From a virus, in IMG/VR virus record IMGVR_UViG_3300025073_000109, positions 1 through 36,550 of that record: 36,550 nt of DNA; one strand, 5' to 3'. Each line of letters begins with the position of its first letter. Position 1 is the stretch's first letter. Positions 1 through 8,348 of the stretch are shown here, piece by piece. The notes beneath the pieces were generated by a model. It ran no database searches, was not told the origin of the DNA, and worked only from the letters and a program-made list of their open reading frames with translations. A program made the translations under genes and the position numbers.

Positions 1-2
1 AT

Positions 3-33
3 GGGGCAGATATTATATATCTGTCCCTTTTTT
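3..33 (+). terminator. Intrinsic terminator at the left edge
   Basis: An 11-bp stem pairs 3-13 with 17-27, including one G-U pair, around a 3-nt loop. It is followed directly by six T residues at 28-33. This is the textbook shape of a rho-independent terminator acting on plus-strand transcription arriving from left of the window, so the late genes starting at 173 would be insulated from upstream transcription or begin a new transcript here. Confidence 0.8.
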
Positions 34-41
34 ATTCCCCG

Positions 42-144
42 TTGATAGTGCAGATACTATCAATCCCCCATAGGTCACGATCTATGGGAACTAAATGGGA
101 GAACAGGCTTTAGTCAGGGGCGATCAGGCTGCGGCCTTCGCCCC
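42..144 (+). other. Structured non-coding leader with three stem-loops
   Basis: Three perfect hairpins follow the terminator. Positions 42-49 pair with 56-63 (8 bp, 6-nt loop). Positions 67-73 pair with 82-88 (7 bp, 8-nt loop). Positions 117-123 pair with 138-144 (7 bp), with a further 4-bp inner stem of type AGGC/GCCT. No convincing coding frame crosses the region. It lies just upstream of the packaging genes, so it could be a pac/cos-type recognition region, an RNA leader controlling late transcription (compare put-type antitermination RNAs), or a small RNA. The stems are seen directly; all functions are inference. Confidence 0.55.
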
Positions 145-172
145 ACTCCCAATCTTCCAGCCGTGAGGCCGT

Positions 173-496
173 ATGGTACGTCTCAAAAAGCTGTCCAGGG
201 CAAAGCTCGATTCGTTCAACAAATCAGATAAACAGCGCATGACGCGCAATCCCACGGTTCGCGTTGCCGAAGTCAAAGCGGTAGAAGCCAAGCGACTCGA
301 TACACACTGGACTAAATGGACTCCCGAAGAAGCGTACAAAGAACTCCTCAAGACATGCGGTGCAGCCGGGCCGGATTATGTCGCCAATCTGTTGCCGTTT
401 ATCCAGGAACAGAAGCGGATGTACACAGGGCAAACTTTTGGGGAACTGAAAGACAACATTGCCAAAGACTACAGCCAGTTCTATCTCTCATATTAA
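173..496 (+). CDS. Hypothetical protein; small terminase subunit candidate by position
   Basis: This is a 107-aa basic, mostly helical protein (Lys/Arg-rich N-terminus, acidic-helical middle). Its ATG follows a GAGG motif with 5-nt spacing. It overlaps the terminase large subunit frame by 38 bp, and a small terminase subunit is usually encoded exactly here. I do not see a clear helix-turn-helix, and the protein is short for a TerS, so the assignment rests on position only. It could equally be an unrelated late leader protein. Confidence 0.6.
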   Translation: MVRLKKLSRAKLDSFNKSDKQRMTRNPTVRVAEVKAVEAKRLDTHWTKWTPEEAYKELLKTCGAAGPDYVANLLPFIQEQKRMYTGQTFGELKDNIAKDYSQFYLSY

Positions 497-2054
497 GCTC
501 AAGGCTAAGACTAAAGAAGCAATCTGTTATTTATATGAGGTCTGGCAAAATTCCCGGATAACCCTGTACCCGTATCTTGCTTTGCCGCAGGCTCCGCAGA
601 TACACGAATCGACCAAGCGCGTCAAGACGCTGTTTGGCGGCAACAGATCGGCCAAGACCAATACCTTTGCGCCGGAAGTTGCCATGCGTGTGCGGGGCAA
701 GCACTACTGGCAGGATGTAAGGCGGCCTCCGATACAGGTGTGGGTGCTGTCAGCCGACCTCGATACTTCAAGGACAGTGCAGAGGAAAGCGCTGCTGGAA
801 TGGCTGCCGCCGAATGAAATAGCCCGAAGCGTCTGGAATAATCAGGAAAGACTGATCGAGCATATCAACGGTTCGCAAATCCATTTCAAGAGTTACAAGC
901 AGGGTTTCGAGCAGTTTCAAGGCCGGAAGATCGACATAGTATGGTTCGACGAGGAGCCGCAGGACCCGCAGATTATCGACGAATGCGAAGTCCGGCTTCT
1001 GGACCGGCAGGGGTTGCTGCTGATCTCCTGTACGCCGCTTCAGGGCTACACGATGCTGTTCTATCGTGTGATTAAGAACGAGCAGGACGACGAAGAGGTA
1101 GTATATTGGCATTTCTGGATGGAGCATAATCTCTACATCCCGTATGCCGAAATACTCAGGTTCCAGCGGAAGTACGCGAAGGACCCCGCGAAGCTGGCAA
1201 GCCGTATGCACGGCGAGTTCGCTCTTTCCAGCGGAACGATCTACGGCAACTACTTCAATCCGCCGTTCCATGTTCTGACGGAAGAAAAGAAAAAAGAAAT
1301 AGAGTCCCGCCGAATTTCCGAGGGCTGGGAGGTATTCAGGGCGATAGACCCGTCTTTCGCTACTTATGTTTGCAACTGGTATGCGATCTCTCCCGAAGGG
1401 GATGTATATTGCTACCGGGAAAAATACTGGCACAATAAATCAATCAGTGAAATAGCCTTTGAAATCAATACCCATAGTTGGGGCGAAAAGATAAGCTTTA
1501 CCGTTTGCGGGGCGCACGGCGGCGACACGGCCTCGATTCTTGAACTGCCGCGACACGGCATACAGGTTATCAAGGCTACGGACTATTACCCGAACCTGAC
1601 TGGACCGGAGAAATCTCACGTTCTGGCGGGCATTTCGCGTGTGCAAGAATGGTTATTGGGTATCCCTATCGAACAGGAGCGCTATGTCAACATTGCGAAA
1701 TGCCCCGCCTGTTTTTATTCAGTCAGGGTAGATGTACGCAAGCCGTATTGCCCCAAGTGCAGCACGAAAATGGAAACTGAAAGGCAGAAGCCGGGGAGGA
1801 AAAAATACCTGTTCTTCTACCCGGACTGCAAACTGACTCTTGACGAAGTTCAATTATACAGATGGAACGAAAAACAGACCGAGCCGGTTGAGGAACACTG
1901 CGACGCATGGAGCGCCCACAGGTACGCCATGAGCACGTTTCCCGCGCCGCGTATCCCGGAAGAAAAACTGCCGAAATTCTCAATCGGCGCGTTTCTACAG
2001 GAATCTAAAATTAATCGCTTACGCAAGCAACGACTGTACATTGGAGGCAACTGA
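459..2054 (+). CDS. terL: Terminase large subunit with internal zinc ribbon
   Basis: DNA-packaging ATPase and nuclease, about 531 aa. Walker A is GGNRSAKT at residues 60-67, Walker B is IDIVWFDEE at 158-166, and the coupling motif SCTP is at 190-193. The C-terminal RNase H-like nuclease shows acidic residues in AIDPS (D297), GGD (D356) and CDAW (D482). Between the second and third nuclease motifs sits a CPAC...CPKC four-cysteine zinc ribbon (415-434), which is unusual. The start is uncertain: no ATG precedes Walker A. TTG at 459, inside the upstream gene, is used here and has only a weak SD; another non-ATG start slightly downstream is possible. The stop overlaps the next ATG (TGATG). Confidence 0.96.
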   Translation: MPKTTASSISHIKLKAKTKEAICYLYEVWQNSRITLYPYLALPQAPQIHESTKRVKTLFGGNRSAKTNTFAPEVAMRVRGKHYWQDVRRPPIQVWVLSADLDTSRTVQRKALLEWLPPNEIARSVWNNQERLIEHINGSQIHFKSYKQGFEQFQGRKIDIVWFDEEPQDPQIIDECEVRLLDRQGLLLISCTPLQGYTMLFYRVIKNEQDDEEVVYWHFWMEHNLYIPYAEILRFQRKYAKDPAKLASRMHGEFALSSGTIYGNYFNPPFHVLTEEKKKEIESRRISEGWEVFRAIDPSFATYVCNWYAISPEGDVYCYREKYWHNKSISEIAFEINTHSWGEKISFTVCGAHGGDTASILELPRHGIQVIKATDYYPNLTGPEKSHVLAGISRVQEWLLGIPIEQERYVNIAKCPACFYSVRVDVRKPYCPKCSTKMETERQKPGRKKYLFFYPDCKLTLDEVQLYRWNEKQTEPVEEHCDAWSAHRYAMSTFPAPRIPEEKLPKFSIGAFLQESKINRLRKQRLYIGGN

Positions 2055-2974
2055 TGAACCGCTTTAAAGCTGTACTGGCAATAACCGCTCTCTGGACAAG
2101 CGCCGCGCTGGCCCAGCAAACGCTGCAATCCACTGTTTATTTTCCTACCGGCCAGAATGTTCTGCGAGTTCATTCTACCGAGGGATATCTAGGCTGGAAA
2201 AACAGCATAGGGAATGTGGCCCTGTTTACGACTCTGAACGCCAATCGGGACTCGCTTCAGGAACAGCAATGGTCGGTGGTTGTGACTCGCCAATTAAGTC
2301 TCCCGCAGCACAGGTACGAAGTGATTGTTACTGGTATTCCATTCGACCCTCTGCAAACGATAATTTATAAAGACACGATTGATCTTGGCGCAACCGGGGC
2401 ACAATTTGCCGTTCCTGATAGAAACACAAGACAGACGGTAGGTAATAGTCCATTCCCCTTCAGTCAGGACTCAATCTTTAGTATTTGGGTTAGAGAGGAT
2501 ACTCTTTACAACGGAGATAAAACCGAAATCCTATTTACCAGATTTGTTCCTGTAGCCGGATCAACCACCGGAGAAATCAATTCTATTCCGGCGGATTTCT
2601 TTGATACGCTGACAGTAGCAGACGACGACACCATGAGTGGCACGAATGATACAACCTATACGCGGGCTTTCCCTGTTGTTCGCAACGCCAACGTAGGTGT
2701 CTTTATCGACATGGTTCCAATCACCGGCACAGGTGACACCCTGGCCTTAGCTCTACAGTTTAAGCGCAACGGCTCGAATAGCTGGTACGGCGGTCCCGGC
2801 GGCAAGGTCAGGGTCTTGCAGTCCGTGGTAGCGTTTAATGATTCAACCTATGCTTTGACTATACCGGCTGATTCGCTCATGGTGGCCGATTCTGTCCGGG
2901 TAGCGCAAATATCCCTGGTTGATAAAGGCCGTAATATTATCAAGCGGTTCTTTGTAAAATACTTCTCGAAGTAA
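2054..2974 (+). CDS. Exported beta-rich protein with Sec signal peptide
   Basis: This is a 306-aa protein I do not recognise. Residues 1-20 are a clear signal peptide (basic start, hydrophobic core, ALA cleavage site before QQ). The rest is beta-rich, with many Asp-Thr and Asp-Ser pairs and no cysteines in the mature part. The ATG overlaps the terL stop and has a GGAGG SD seven bases upstream. It is followed by the spike-like gene, which also has a signal peptide. It may be a virion appendage or a protein placed in the host envelope. The family is unknown. Confidence 0.85.
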   Translation: MNRFKAVLAITALWTSAALAQQTLQSTVYFPTGQNVLRVHSTEGYLGWKNSIGNVALFTTLNANRDSLQEQQWSVVVTRQLSLPQHRYEVIVTGIPFDPLQTIIYKDTIDLGATGAQFAVPDRNTRQTVGNSPFPFSQDSIFSIWVREDTLYNGDKTEILFTRFVPVAGSTTGEINSIPADFFDTLTVADDDTMSGTNDTTYTRAFPVVRNANVGVFIDMVPITGTGDTLALALQFKRNGSNSWYGGPGGKVRVLQSVVAFNDSTYALTIPADSLMVADSVRVAQISLVDKGRNIIKRFFVKYFSK

Positions 2975-2992
2975 CCGGGAAAAGGGCCGACA

Positions 2993-5095
2993 ATGCGAAA
3001 ATGGTTTTTTGTCTTTCTGATATTGTTTTGCTACGGCAGTGTCTTTGCGACTACCATTGCCAGAGTTAAGACATGGGGGACGCGGGAAACACTCAGCGCG
3101 AATGACCTGAATGCGGAGTTTGATAACGTTATCAACTTCCTCAACGGGTCAATTACGTTAGTCAATATTGACTCGACTATTCGCTACCGCATGGACACCC
3201 TGGATGTCAACTATGGCTTGCGGTTCGGGACTGGTACGCCTGCCGCGACATCAGGCAATGTTTTTTGGGGCAATGGCAGTCTGTTTATTTCCGTCAGCCG
3301 GGATTCAGCCGGGATAGTTACTAAAACGGGTACGCAGTCTATCGCCGGGAAAAAGACTTTTACCGATTCGACCCTGCTGACCGGGCCTATGATGGTATCC
3401 GGCGAAGGCACGATTACGAACCATGTCTGGTTCTATATACTCCCAAAAGCCGCCGATTCGCTACTCGTTCCCTCGGTCAGAAACCAGTTTGTCACTAAGT
3501 TTTGGATTGACAGCCTGCGAACACAATTCGAGGGCGAAATGTACGACAGTGCTGCGGCTGTCGTTACCGTCAACAACGGCATAATCCGGCCTGAGTTTGC
3601 CGACAGCGCAAGGCGATTCGTTAAAGATACTTTACTATTATTCTTCCCGATTGTCCAGAATACCATTGAGGATTCGCTTAACAACAATATCAGGAATGCC
3701 GCGTTACTGACTTTCACTGGTGACAGGGTTCGTGTACAGGATACTCTCGAAGTACAGAAGATACTGGATGCGGATACGCTTTACAGTTCCACGACTATCA
3801 ATTTCTTCAAAGATAATGTGACCATTGCGGATACACTGACAGTCAATAAGATAGCCGACATTGACACGCTGTTATCCAGCCTGAACAAGATTTACGTCAA
3901 AACGGCCTTGCAGGTAAAAGATTCCATTCTGGTTGGAACGGCCAATATATTGGATGTTATTTCAGACAGTATCGCCGCACATCCGGCTGGTGCGGATGTT
4001 ATTGACTCGGTTGGCTATTCATTTGTGATTGGCCGGTCCGGGGCGGTAAACTACCTATTGTCTGGCGCGGATTCAGCCAACCTCAAGATCGCCCTCGACA
4101 CGGCTTTTGTGAAACTGGCGGCAAACGGCGGGACGATATTTATCAAGGGCGGGGTGTATGCAAAGGCCGGAACGGACACCCTGCGGTCGAGTACCAAACG
4201 CATTGTGATTAAAGGTGAGCCGGGGCGGACGATTATCTATTGCACCGGGGCGGACTATGAGTTTTTCGACACCCTGAATGTTGGAAAGCTCTGGATAGAG
4301 GACGGCATTGAGTGGGATGGAACCGGGGCCTCACTCGGCCTCATTCGTACCGGGACTACCGCCCTGACTTCTGGGGACAGCGTTTTGGTGAAGGACAACA
4401 TTTTCAGGAACTTCTCCAGCACATCCGCCACCATGTTCGCCACGGATGACTCGACAAACGCCTGGCGGATCGAGCACAACATTTTCCGCAACTGTTATAT
4501 GACTAAATTTTCCGGGTTGGAGTCCAAGATTAGTGATAACGAGAATACCGCCGCCGGACGATATGGATTTTCGGTAAACCTTGGGTACAACCAGGTGACC
4601 GGAAATACGATTGTCGATTTTGATTCGTGCGGAGTGTACCTCGAAAAATTCGAGACTCCCGATCAATACAGGCAGCCCTCTGTGGTGTCTGGAAACTATA
4701 TCTACCGGACAGCCAAGAAACTGACCGCTTTTGGAATTATAATACAAGGGAGCGCCAACCACGTGGCCCCGGCGGTTATTGCAAACAATATTATCGGCGG
4801 GCACGACACCAACTACAATACGGACAGCCTGGGAACTGGCATATATATAAACGAATCTCTGAGTGATGTTCATGGCAATACTATCAAACTGGTAGTTACC
4901 GGAGTTACGTTAACCAGCCGCGGTGATAATGTTTCTGTTGCGAACAACATATTCAGAACCTGTACTACCGGGATATCTATTTTAACTGGCGCTACGAAAA
5001 GCGGGCACTCCGAAAATTGGTTTCAGGGTGTTGACACAAACGTCTCTGACGCTGGGACTACTACCGTTAACGGCGATACGCGAGATTTGGACTAG
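2993..5095 (+). CDS. Tail spike/fibre-like protein with right-handed beta-helix and signal peptide
   Basis: This is a 700-aa protein. Residues 1-19 look like a Sec signal peptide ending VFA. The next part contains a segment typical of tail fibre N-termini (W-GTRETLSANDLNAEF), then a long Asp-Ser/Thr-rich beta region. From about residue 360 to 690 there are repeated beta-helix rungs with recurring N-x-I/G-N-x-I patterns (for example SGNYIYRT and VIANNIIGG), like pectate-lyase-fold tail spikes that bind or cut surface glycans. No catalytic residues can be assigned by eye. An N-terminal signal peptide is odd for a tail protein assembled in the cytoplasm. Confidence 0.82.
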   Translation: MRKWFFVFLILFCYGSVFATTIARVKTWGTRETLSANDLNAEFDNVINFLNGSITLVNIDSTIRYRMDTLDVNYGLRFGTGTPAATSGNVFWGNGSLFISVSRDSAGIVTKTGTQSIAGKKTFTDSTLLTGPMMVSGEGTITNHVWFYILPKAADSLLVPSVRNQFVTKFWIDSLRTQFEGEMYDSAAAVVTVNNGIIRPEFADSARRFVKDTLLLFFPIVQNTIEDSLNNNIRNAALLTFTGDRVRVQDTLEVQKILDADTLYSSTTINFFKDNVTIADTLTVNKIADIDTLLSSLNKIYVKTALQVKDSILVGTANILDVISDSIAAHPAGADVIDSVGYSFVIGRSGAVNYLLSGADSANLKIALDTAFVKLAANGGTIFIKGGVYAKAGTDTLRSSTKRIVIKGEPGRTIIYCTGADYEFFDTLNVGKLWIEDGIEWDGTGASLGLIRTGTTALTSGDSVLVKDNIFRNFSSTSATMFATDDSTNAWRIEHNIFRNCYMTKFSGLESKISDNENTAAGRYGFSVNLGYNQVTGNTIVDFDSCGVYLEKFETPDQYRQPSVVSGNYIYRTAKKLTAFGIIIQGSANHVAPAVIANNIIGGHDTNYNTDSLGTGIYINESLSDVHGNTIKLVVTGVTLTSRGDNVSVANNIFRTCTTGISILTGATKSGHSENWFQGVDTNVSDAGTTTVNGDTRDLD

Positions 5096-5106
5096 GAGAA
5101 AACTTT

Positions 5107-5475
5107 ATGCGACATATTGTCATGCTTTTACTCTTGTCCGTAACTGGACTTTACGGTGCCCAGCGCATGGGTGATACGTTATGGGTCAAGCGGCAGAGAC
5201 CCGATGACCGCACAGCGCAATTAGTGATACTGCCGGGATGGAGTATGGTTTCAAGTAATCCGAGTGATCCAACCTGTCGCAAGGTCAATGTTACCTGTCA
5301 AGTTCTTGTTCGGGACAGTCTTGGTGATGTGGTTGCGATAGAAAAGCGGATACGGATTTTTGGTATGGACACCAGCAAATGCGAGATCAAATTTACAACG
5401 CAAGACACTATCCCATCGGACTTCAAAGAAGGCAAGTTCAAATTGGATGTTGAAGGCAAGTTCAAGAAGAAGTAA
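5107..5475 (+). CDS. Small exported protein with signal peptide
   Basis: This is a 122-aa unrecognised protein. Residues 1-18 are hydrophobic and end in YGA, consistent with a signal peptide. The mature part is beta-like, holds three cysteines (a possible disulfide plus one), and ends in a lysine-rich tail. The ATG follows AGGAG at good spacing, 11 bp after the spike gene. It is the third consecutive gene with a signal peptide, so the three may work together at the host envelope or on the particle. Function unknown. Confidence 0.8.
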   Translation: MRHIVMLLLLSVTGLYGAQRMGDTLWVKRQRPDDRTAQLVILPGWSMVSSNPSDPTCRKVNVTCQVLVRDSLGDVVAIEKRIRIFGMDTSKCEIKFTTQDTIPSDFKEGKFKLDVEGKFKKK

Positions 5476-5487
5476 CAGGGGAATGAT

Positions 5488-5742
5488 ATGCACCCGCTTT
5501 TGACGGTTGGTGGTTTAATCAAGCGCAATCTACTTCACCTTGCGGGTGGCATAGGTATTGGTCTGGCTGGCGGCAAGAAAGTTGTTGTACCGACTGCCGT
5601 GGCAATAGGTGCGAAAGAAGCAGCGGACCCACACCCGAAAGAGAACCATAAGCGTTGGTGGGTCAAGAGTGCGATTGATTGGTCGGCTTGGGTCGGCGGA
5701 ACTGCCATAGGGGCGCTTATCCGAAGGAAGATAAAAAAATGA
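5488..5742 (+). CDS. Small glycine-rich membrane-associated protein
   Basis: This is an 84-aa basic protein. Residues 16-45 form a glycine/alanine-rich hydrophobic stretch with glycine-zipper spacing. A second weaker hydrophobic stretch (about 64-78) precedes a basic RRKIKK end. The SD is AGGGG upstream of the ATG. It could insert in membranes. It is not in the usual lysis position, so calling it a holin would be unsupported. Confidence 0.7.
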   Translation: MHPLLTVGGLIKRNLLHLAGGIGIGLAGGKKVVVPTAVAIGAKEAADPHPKENHKRWWVKSAIDWSAWVGGTAIGALIRRKIKK

Positions 5743-6071
5743 TTCACTCCGGCCAACTACTGACAAAGCCAGCCGCGTTTGTTTTGCACTGCAAGCTGTG
5801 TGGTGGTTGGATCAGCGGCATGTTTCCAGGCGGAAGCCGTGTGCCCTACACTATTCCATGCCCGCGTTGCGGGGCTGGAGTGCAAGTTGGCGAATTACTG
5901 ACTCTCTTCGATGTTGAGGATGATTTTCGCGGGAAGTACACACTAGAACAACTGATAGGAGAATCGAATGAAAAAGATGCAAAGCAAGGGCAAGTCACAG
6001 AGCAAGATGATGATGGAAAAGAAAGAAATGATGATGAAGGGCAAGATGAAAGGCTCCGGCAAGTCCTGTAA
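5739..6071 (+). CDS. Zinc-ribbon protein with acidic tail
   Basis: This 110-aa protein starts at an ATG that overlaps the previous stop (ATGA). CKLC and CPRC, about 28 residues apart (near residues 19-50), form a four-cysteine zinc ribbon, followed by an acidic, glutamine-rich C-terminus. Its last 104 bp overlap another small reading frame (5968-6081) that has its own SD. The acidic tail may therefore be partly a by-product of the overlapping Lys/Met codons. The zinc ribbon part looks genuine; the role is unknown. Confidence 0.7.
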   Translation: MIHSGQLLTKPAAFVLHCKLCGGWISGMFPGGSRVPYTIPCPRCGAGVQVGELLTLFDVEDDFRGKYTLEQLIGESNEKDAKQGQVTEQDDDGKERNDDEGQDERLRQVL

Positions 6072-6081
6072 AAAGAAGTAG
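5968..6081 (+). CDS. Lys/Met-rich 37-aa basic peptide
   Basis: The ATG at 5968 is preceded by AGGAG with 6-nt spacing. The product is 37 aa and consists almost only of Lys, Met, Ser, Gly, Gln and Glu, with runs such as KMMMEKKEMMMKGKMKG and a KKK end. It overlaps the zinc-ribbon gene in another frame. The strongly positive charge suggests binding to nucleic acid or an acidic partner, but that is inference. It could be spurious; the SD and the following coupled small gene favour translation. Confidence 0.5.
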   Translation: MKKMQSKGKSQSKMMMEKKEMMMKGKMKGSGKSCKKK

Positions 6082-6087
6082 GTAATT

Positions 6088-6234
6088 ATGCCGACTCCGC
6101 GCAAGGGCGAGACAAGAGCGGCCTTTGTTAAAAGAGCCGTTCCAGTTATTAAGAAAGAGTACCCCGGCAAAGCTATACGGGCTGTACTAGGACAGGCATA
6201 CGGAATGTACGACAACGCAAAGAAAAAGAGATAA
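6088..6234 (+). CDS. Small basic protein upstream of portal
   Basis: The ATG at 6088 opens a 48-aa protein beginning MPTPRKGETRAAFVKRAV and ending KKKR. The pattern KGE-x-x-x-x-FV-x-R, followed by a helix ending in a Q-A-Y-G-M motif, resembles short phage proteins encoded next to portal or prohead genes (sometimes fused to them). A GTAGGT stretch gives a weak SD. It stops 2 bp before the portal start. Probably a small virion or assembly factor; the function is not established from sequence. Confidence 0.65.
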   Translation: MPTPRKGETRAAFVKRAVPVIKKEYPGKAIRAVLGQAYGMYDNAKKKR

Positions 6235-6236
6235 CT

Positions 6237-8348
6237 TTGGCGAGAAACTATGGACCGGATGAGGCGCGTTACGCGGCATTTATTTCTGAAGGCGAAGCCA
6301 ACCGCGAGAAAAATGCGGATGATTATAAGCGATGGCTCGGTTATCTGAAGAATAAATGTTCGCTTGCGGATTTTGAGAATCAGGACTTCCGGGCGTTTAT
6401 CAATCTGGCCTACATGAATTGGGCCAATCTCCGCCCGGCGATCTACTTCAAAAATCCGCAATTCAAGGCCGCACCTCGTCCGGGGTCTGGACAGGGCAGG
6501 TTAATGAGTGACGCTAACTTCGCGGCGGTTTTGATGGAGAATATTCTTACTTATTACCTGCACGAAAAGCGGACTAAGCGGGAATTTAAACTCTGTACTA
6601 TTGAAGCCCTTGTCTTAGGCATATCCGTATTCAAGCAGGGATATCATATCCCGACAAAGGACATTAAGAAAAAGAAACAGAATCTCAAGAAGCTGATGGG
6701 CTTATCCGATGCGATGGCATTCGACAGCGAAGAAGTCCAGACTGCTATTGCTAATCTTGAGGAAGCCGACAGGCAGGCGTTGGCTCTTGACGATATACCG
6801 GATAAGGAAACATGGTGGGGCAAGTGGACCTCGATCAGAAACCTATTGGTTCCGAGCGGCTACGGCACTTGGTTGTCGGAACAACCCTGGCTTATCGAGC
6901 GCATTGAGAAGCGTCTACCGGACGCGCACGATTCTTACCCGCGCATCAAGGACAGGAATATCGAGCCGACACTATCTTCCACCGGGGAGGACGGCAAGGC
7001 TGACACCTATCTGATCTACGAAATATGGGATTGGAACGAAAAGAAACTGGTACACTTAGTACCGGACAAAGAAAAGAAAACGATTGTAAAAGAGAACAGC
7101 TGGCCGCGTGGGCTGGAAAAGTATCCTTATGAGGAACTGAGATTGGGCACTGACGTACCCGGTGAGTTCTACCCGCAGCCGGACGCCAAGTATTACGAAA
7201 GGGTGATGAATGTTGTCAGCGAGACAATGTCCACCTCGGTCGAATATCTGAGGCGTTACAAGGCACAGTATTGGGATGAGGTGGGGCTGGACGAAGAAAC
7301 TAAGGCGATGATCGAAAATCCGGTGGATGGCTCGGTCATCACCGCCCGTAAGAAAATGCCTCAGTTAATGGATGTACCGAAGCAGACCCCGGACGCACAG
7401 AACGCGCTTAACAGGCTATTGACGTTCTCCGATCAGTTAGCTGGCGTAACGCGCACACGCAGGGGCACAGGAGCCAAGCTGACGGCTACTCAGGTGGAGG
7501 CCGAGGAAGCAGGACTCGATCTCAGGGAAGAGGAAAAGCGGGACAACTTAGAGGACTTCTTCACCAGTGTGGGCCGTACTCAGGCGCAACTCATTCAGAA
7601 GAACATGTCGAATGAGTTGATTGTAACGCTGTCGCCAAGAGAGGCCAAGGGCTTTAACCTTGCGAATCCGTGGCATAGTGTAAAACCTGAAGAGATTGAC
7701 GCCGAGCTTCTGATATGGGTAGTGCCTAATTCGTCCATAAAGGCGGATGTCCAGAATGACTCGCTGAATCTTGAAAAGTGGTTCAATCTTAGTTTCCCGA
7801 ATGCGGATATGATTGGGCTTGATAAGCGGGTATTGTGGCAGAAGTTTTCGGAGAAGAGCCTCAGAATATCCAGAGAGGAAATCGAAGAGGTTATGTTGCC
7901 GGAGCAAAGCCCGGACGCAATGGGGCTGGCTAAGTACGAGAATCAGATGTTCGTGCAGGGTATGGCGGTCAATCCGCCCGACCCGCAGGAACGCCACATG
8001 ATACATCTACAGGCACATCAGGGCCTATTGGATACACTGAATCCTGAGAAGATGCAGCAGACTTTAATCGGGCTGCAAGGCCAAGCGCAGCAGTATATAG
8101 GCCGCGCTGTCGTGCCGGGTGATATTGATAAAGGCATAGCGGAATTGAGACAGCGGATGCAACAGGCTCCGGCGATAGCCAACGCCTTGCAACAGCATAT
8201 AGCCGCGCACCAGAATTTTCAGAAGGGGGGAGCCGCAGGAGCGCCCGCCGGTCCGTTAAACTATAACTTAGCCGCTCAGAAACCTTCGGGAGGGACTACG
8301 ATCACAGGAGGTTCGACGAGGGCCGAACAACAGGGAGGTATGCAATAA
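6237..8348 (+). CDS. Portal protein
   Basis: A 703-aa protein, close to the size of P22-type portals (about 725 aa). It would form the dodecameric DNA channel at the capsid vertex. It has an N-terminal helical region, a central wing/clip-like part with many tryptophans, a stem-like helical region around residues 380-430 (T-G-A-K-L-T-A-T-Q-V-E-A motif, typical of portals), and a Gln/Ala-rich helical barrel-like C-terminus ending in Gly/Ala-rich sequence. The start is TTG; no in-frame ATG occurs until deep in the conserved N-terminus. It precedes scaffold and coat, as expected. Confidence 0.92.
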   Translation: MARNYGPDEARYAAFISEGEANREKNADDYKRWLGYLKNKCSLADFENQDFRAFINLAYMNWANLRPAIYFKNPQFKAAPRPGSGQGRLMSDANFAAVLMENILTYYLHEKRTKREFKLCTIEALVLGISVFKQGYHIPTKDIKKKKQNLKKLMGLSDAMAFDSEEVQTAIANLEEADRQALALDDIPDKETWWGKWTSIRNLLVPSGYGTWLSEQPWLIERIEKRLPDAHDSYPRIKDRNIEPTLSSTGEDGKADTYLIYEIWDWNEKKLVHLVPDKEKKTIVKENSWPRGLEKYPYEELRLGTDVPGEFYPQPDAKYYERVMNVVSETMSTSVEYLRRYKAQYWDEVGLDEETKAMIENPVDGSVITARKKMPQLMDVPKQTPDAQNALNRLLTFSDQLAGVTRTRRGTGAKLTATQVEAEEAGLDLREEEKRDNLEDFFTSVGRTQAQLIQKNMSNELIVTLSPREAKGFNLANPWHSVKPEEIDAELLIWVVPNSSIKADVQNDSLNLEKWFNLSFPNADMIGLDKRVLWQKFSEKSLRISREEIEEVMLPEQSPDAMGLAKYENQMFVQGMAVNPPDPQERHMIHLQAHQGLLDTLNPEKMQQTLIGLQGQAQQYIGRAVVPGDIDKGIAELRQRMQQAPAIANALQQHIAAHQNFQKGGAAGAPAGPLNYNLAAQKPSGGTTITGGSTRAEQQGGMQ

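Noticed and set aside
1-172. phi29-type packaging RNA
   Set aside because: The position and hairpins are tempting, but there is no recognisable pRNA architecture and phi29-like phages have a different gene set; only the structured leader is claimed.
768-1433. 221-aa open frame on the minus strand
   Set aside because: It lies wholly opposite the TerL ATPase/nuclease region, has no SD, and looks like codon-bias shadow.
4331-4873. 180-aa open frame on the minus strand
   Set aside because: Opposite the beta-helix region of the spike-like gene; no SD and no domain.
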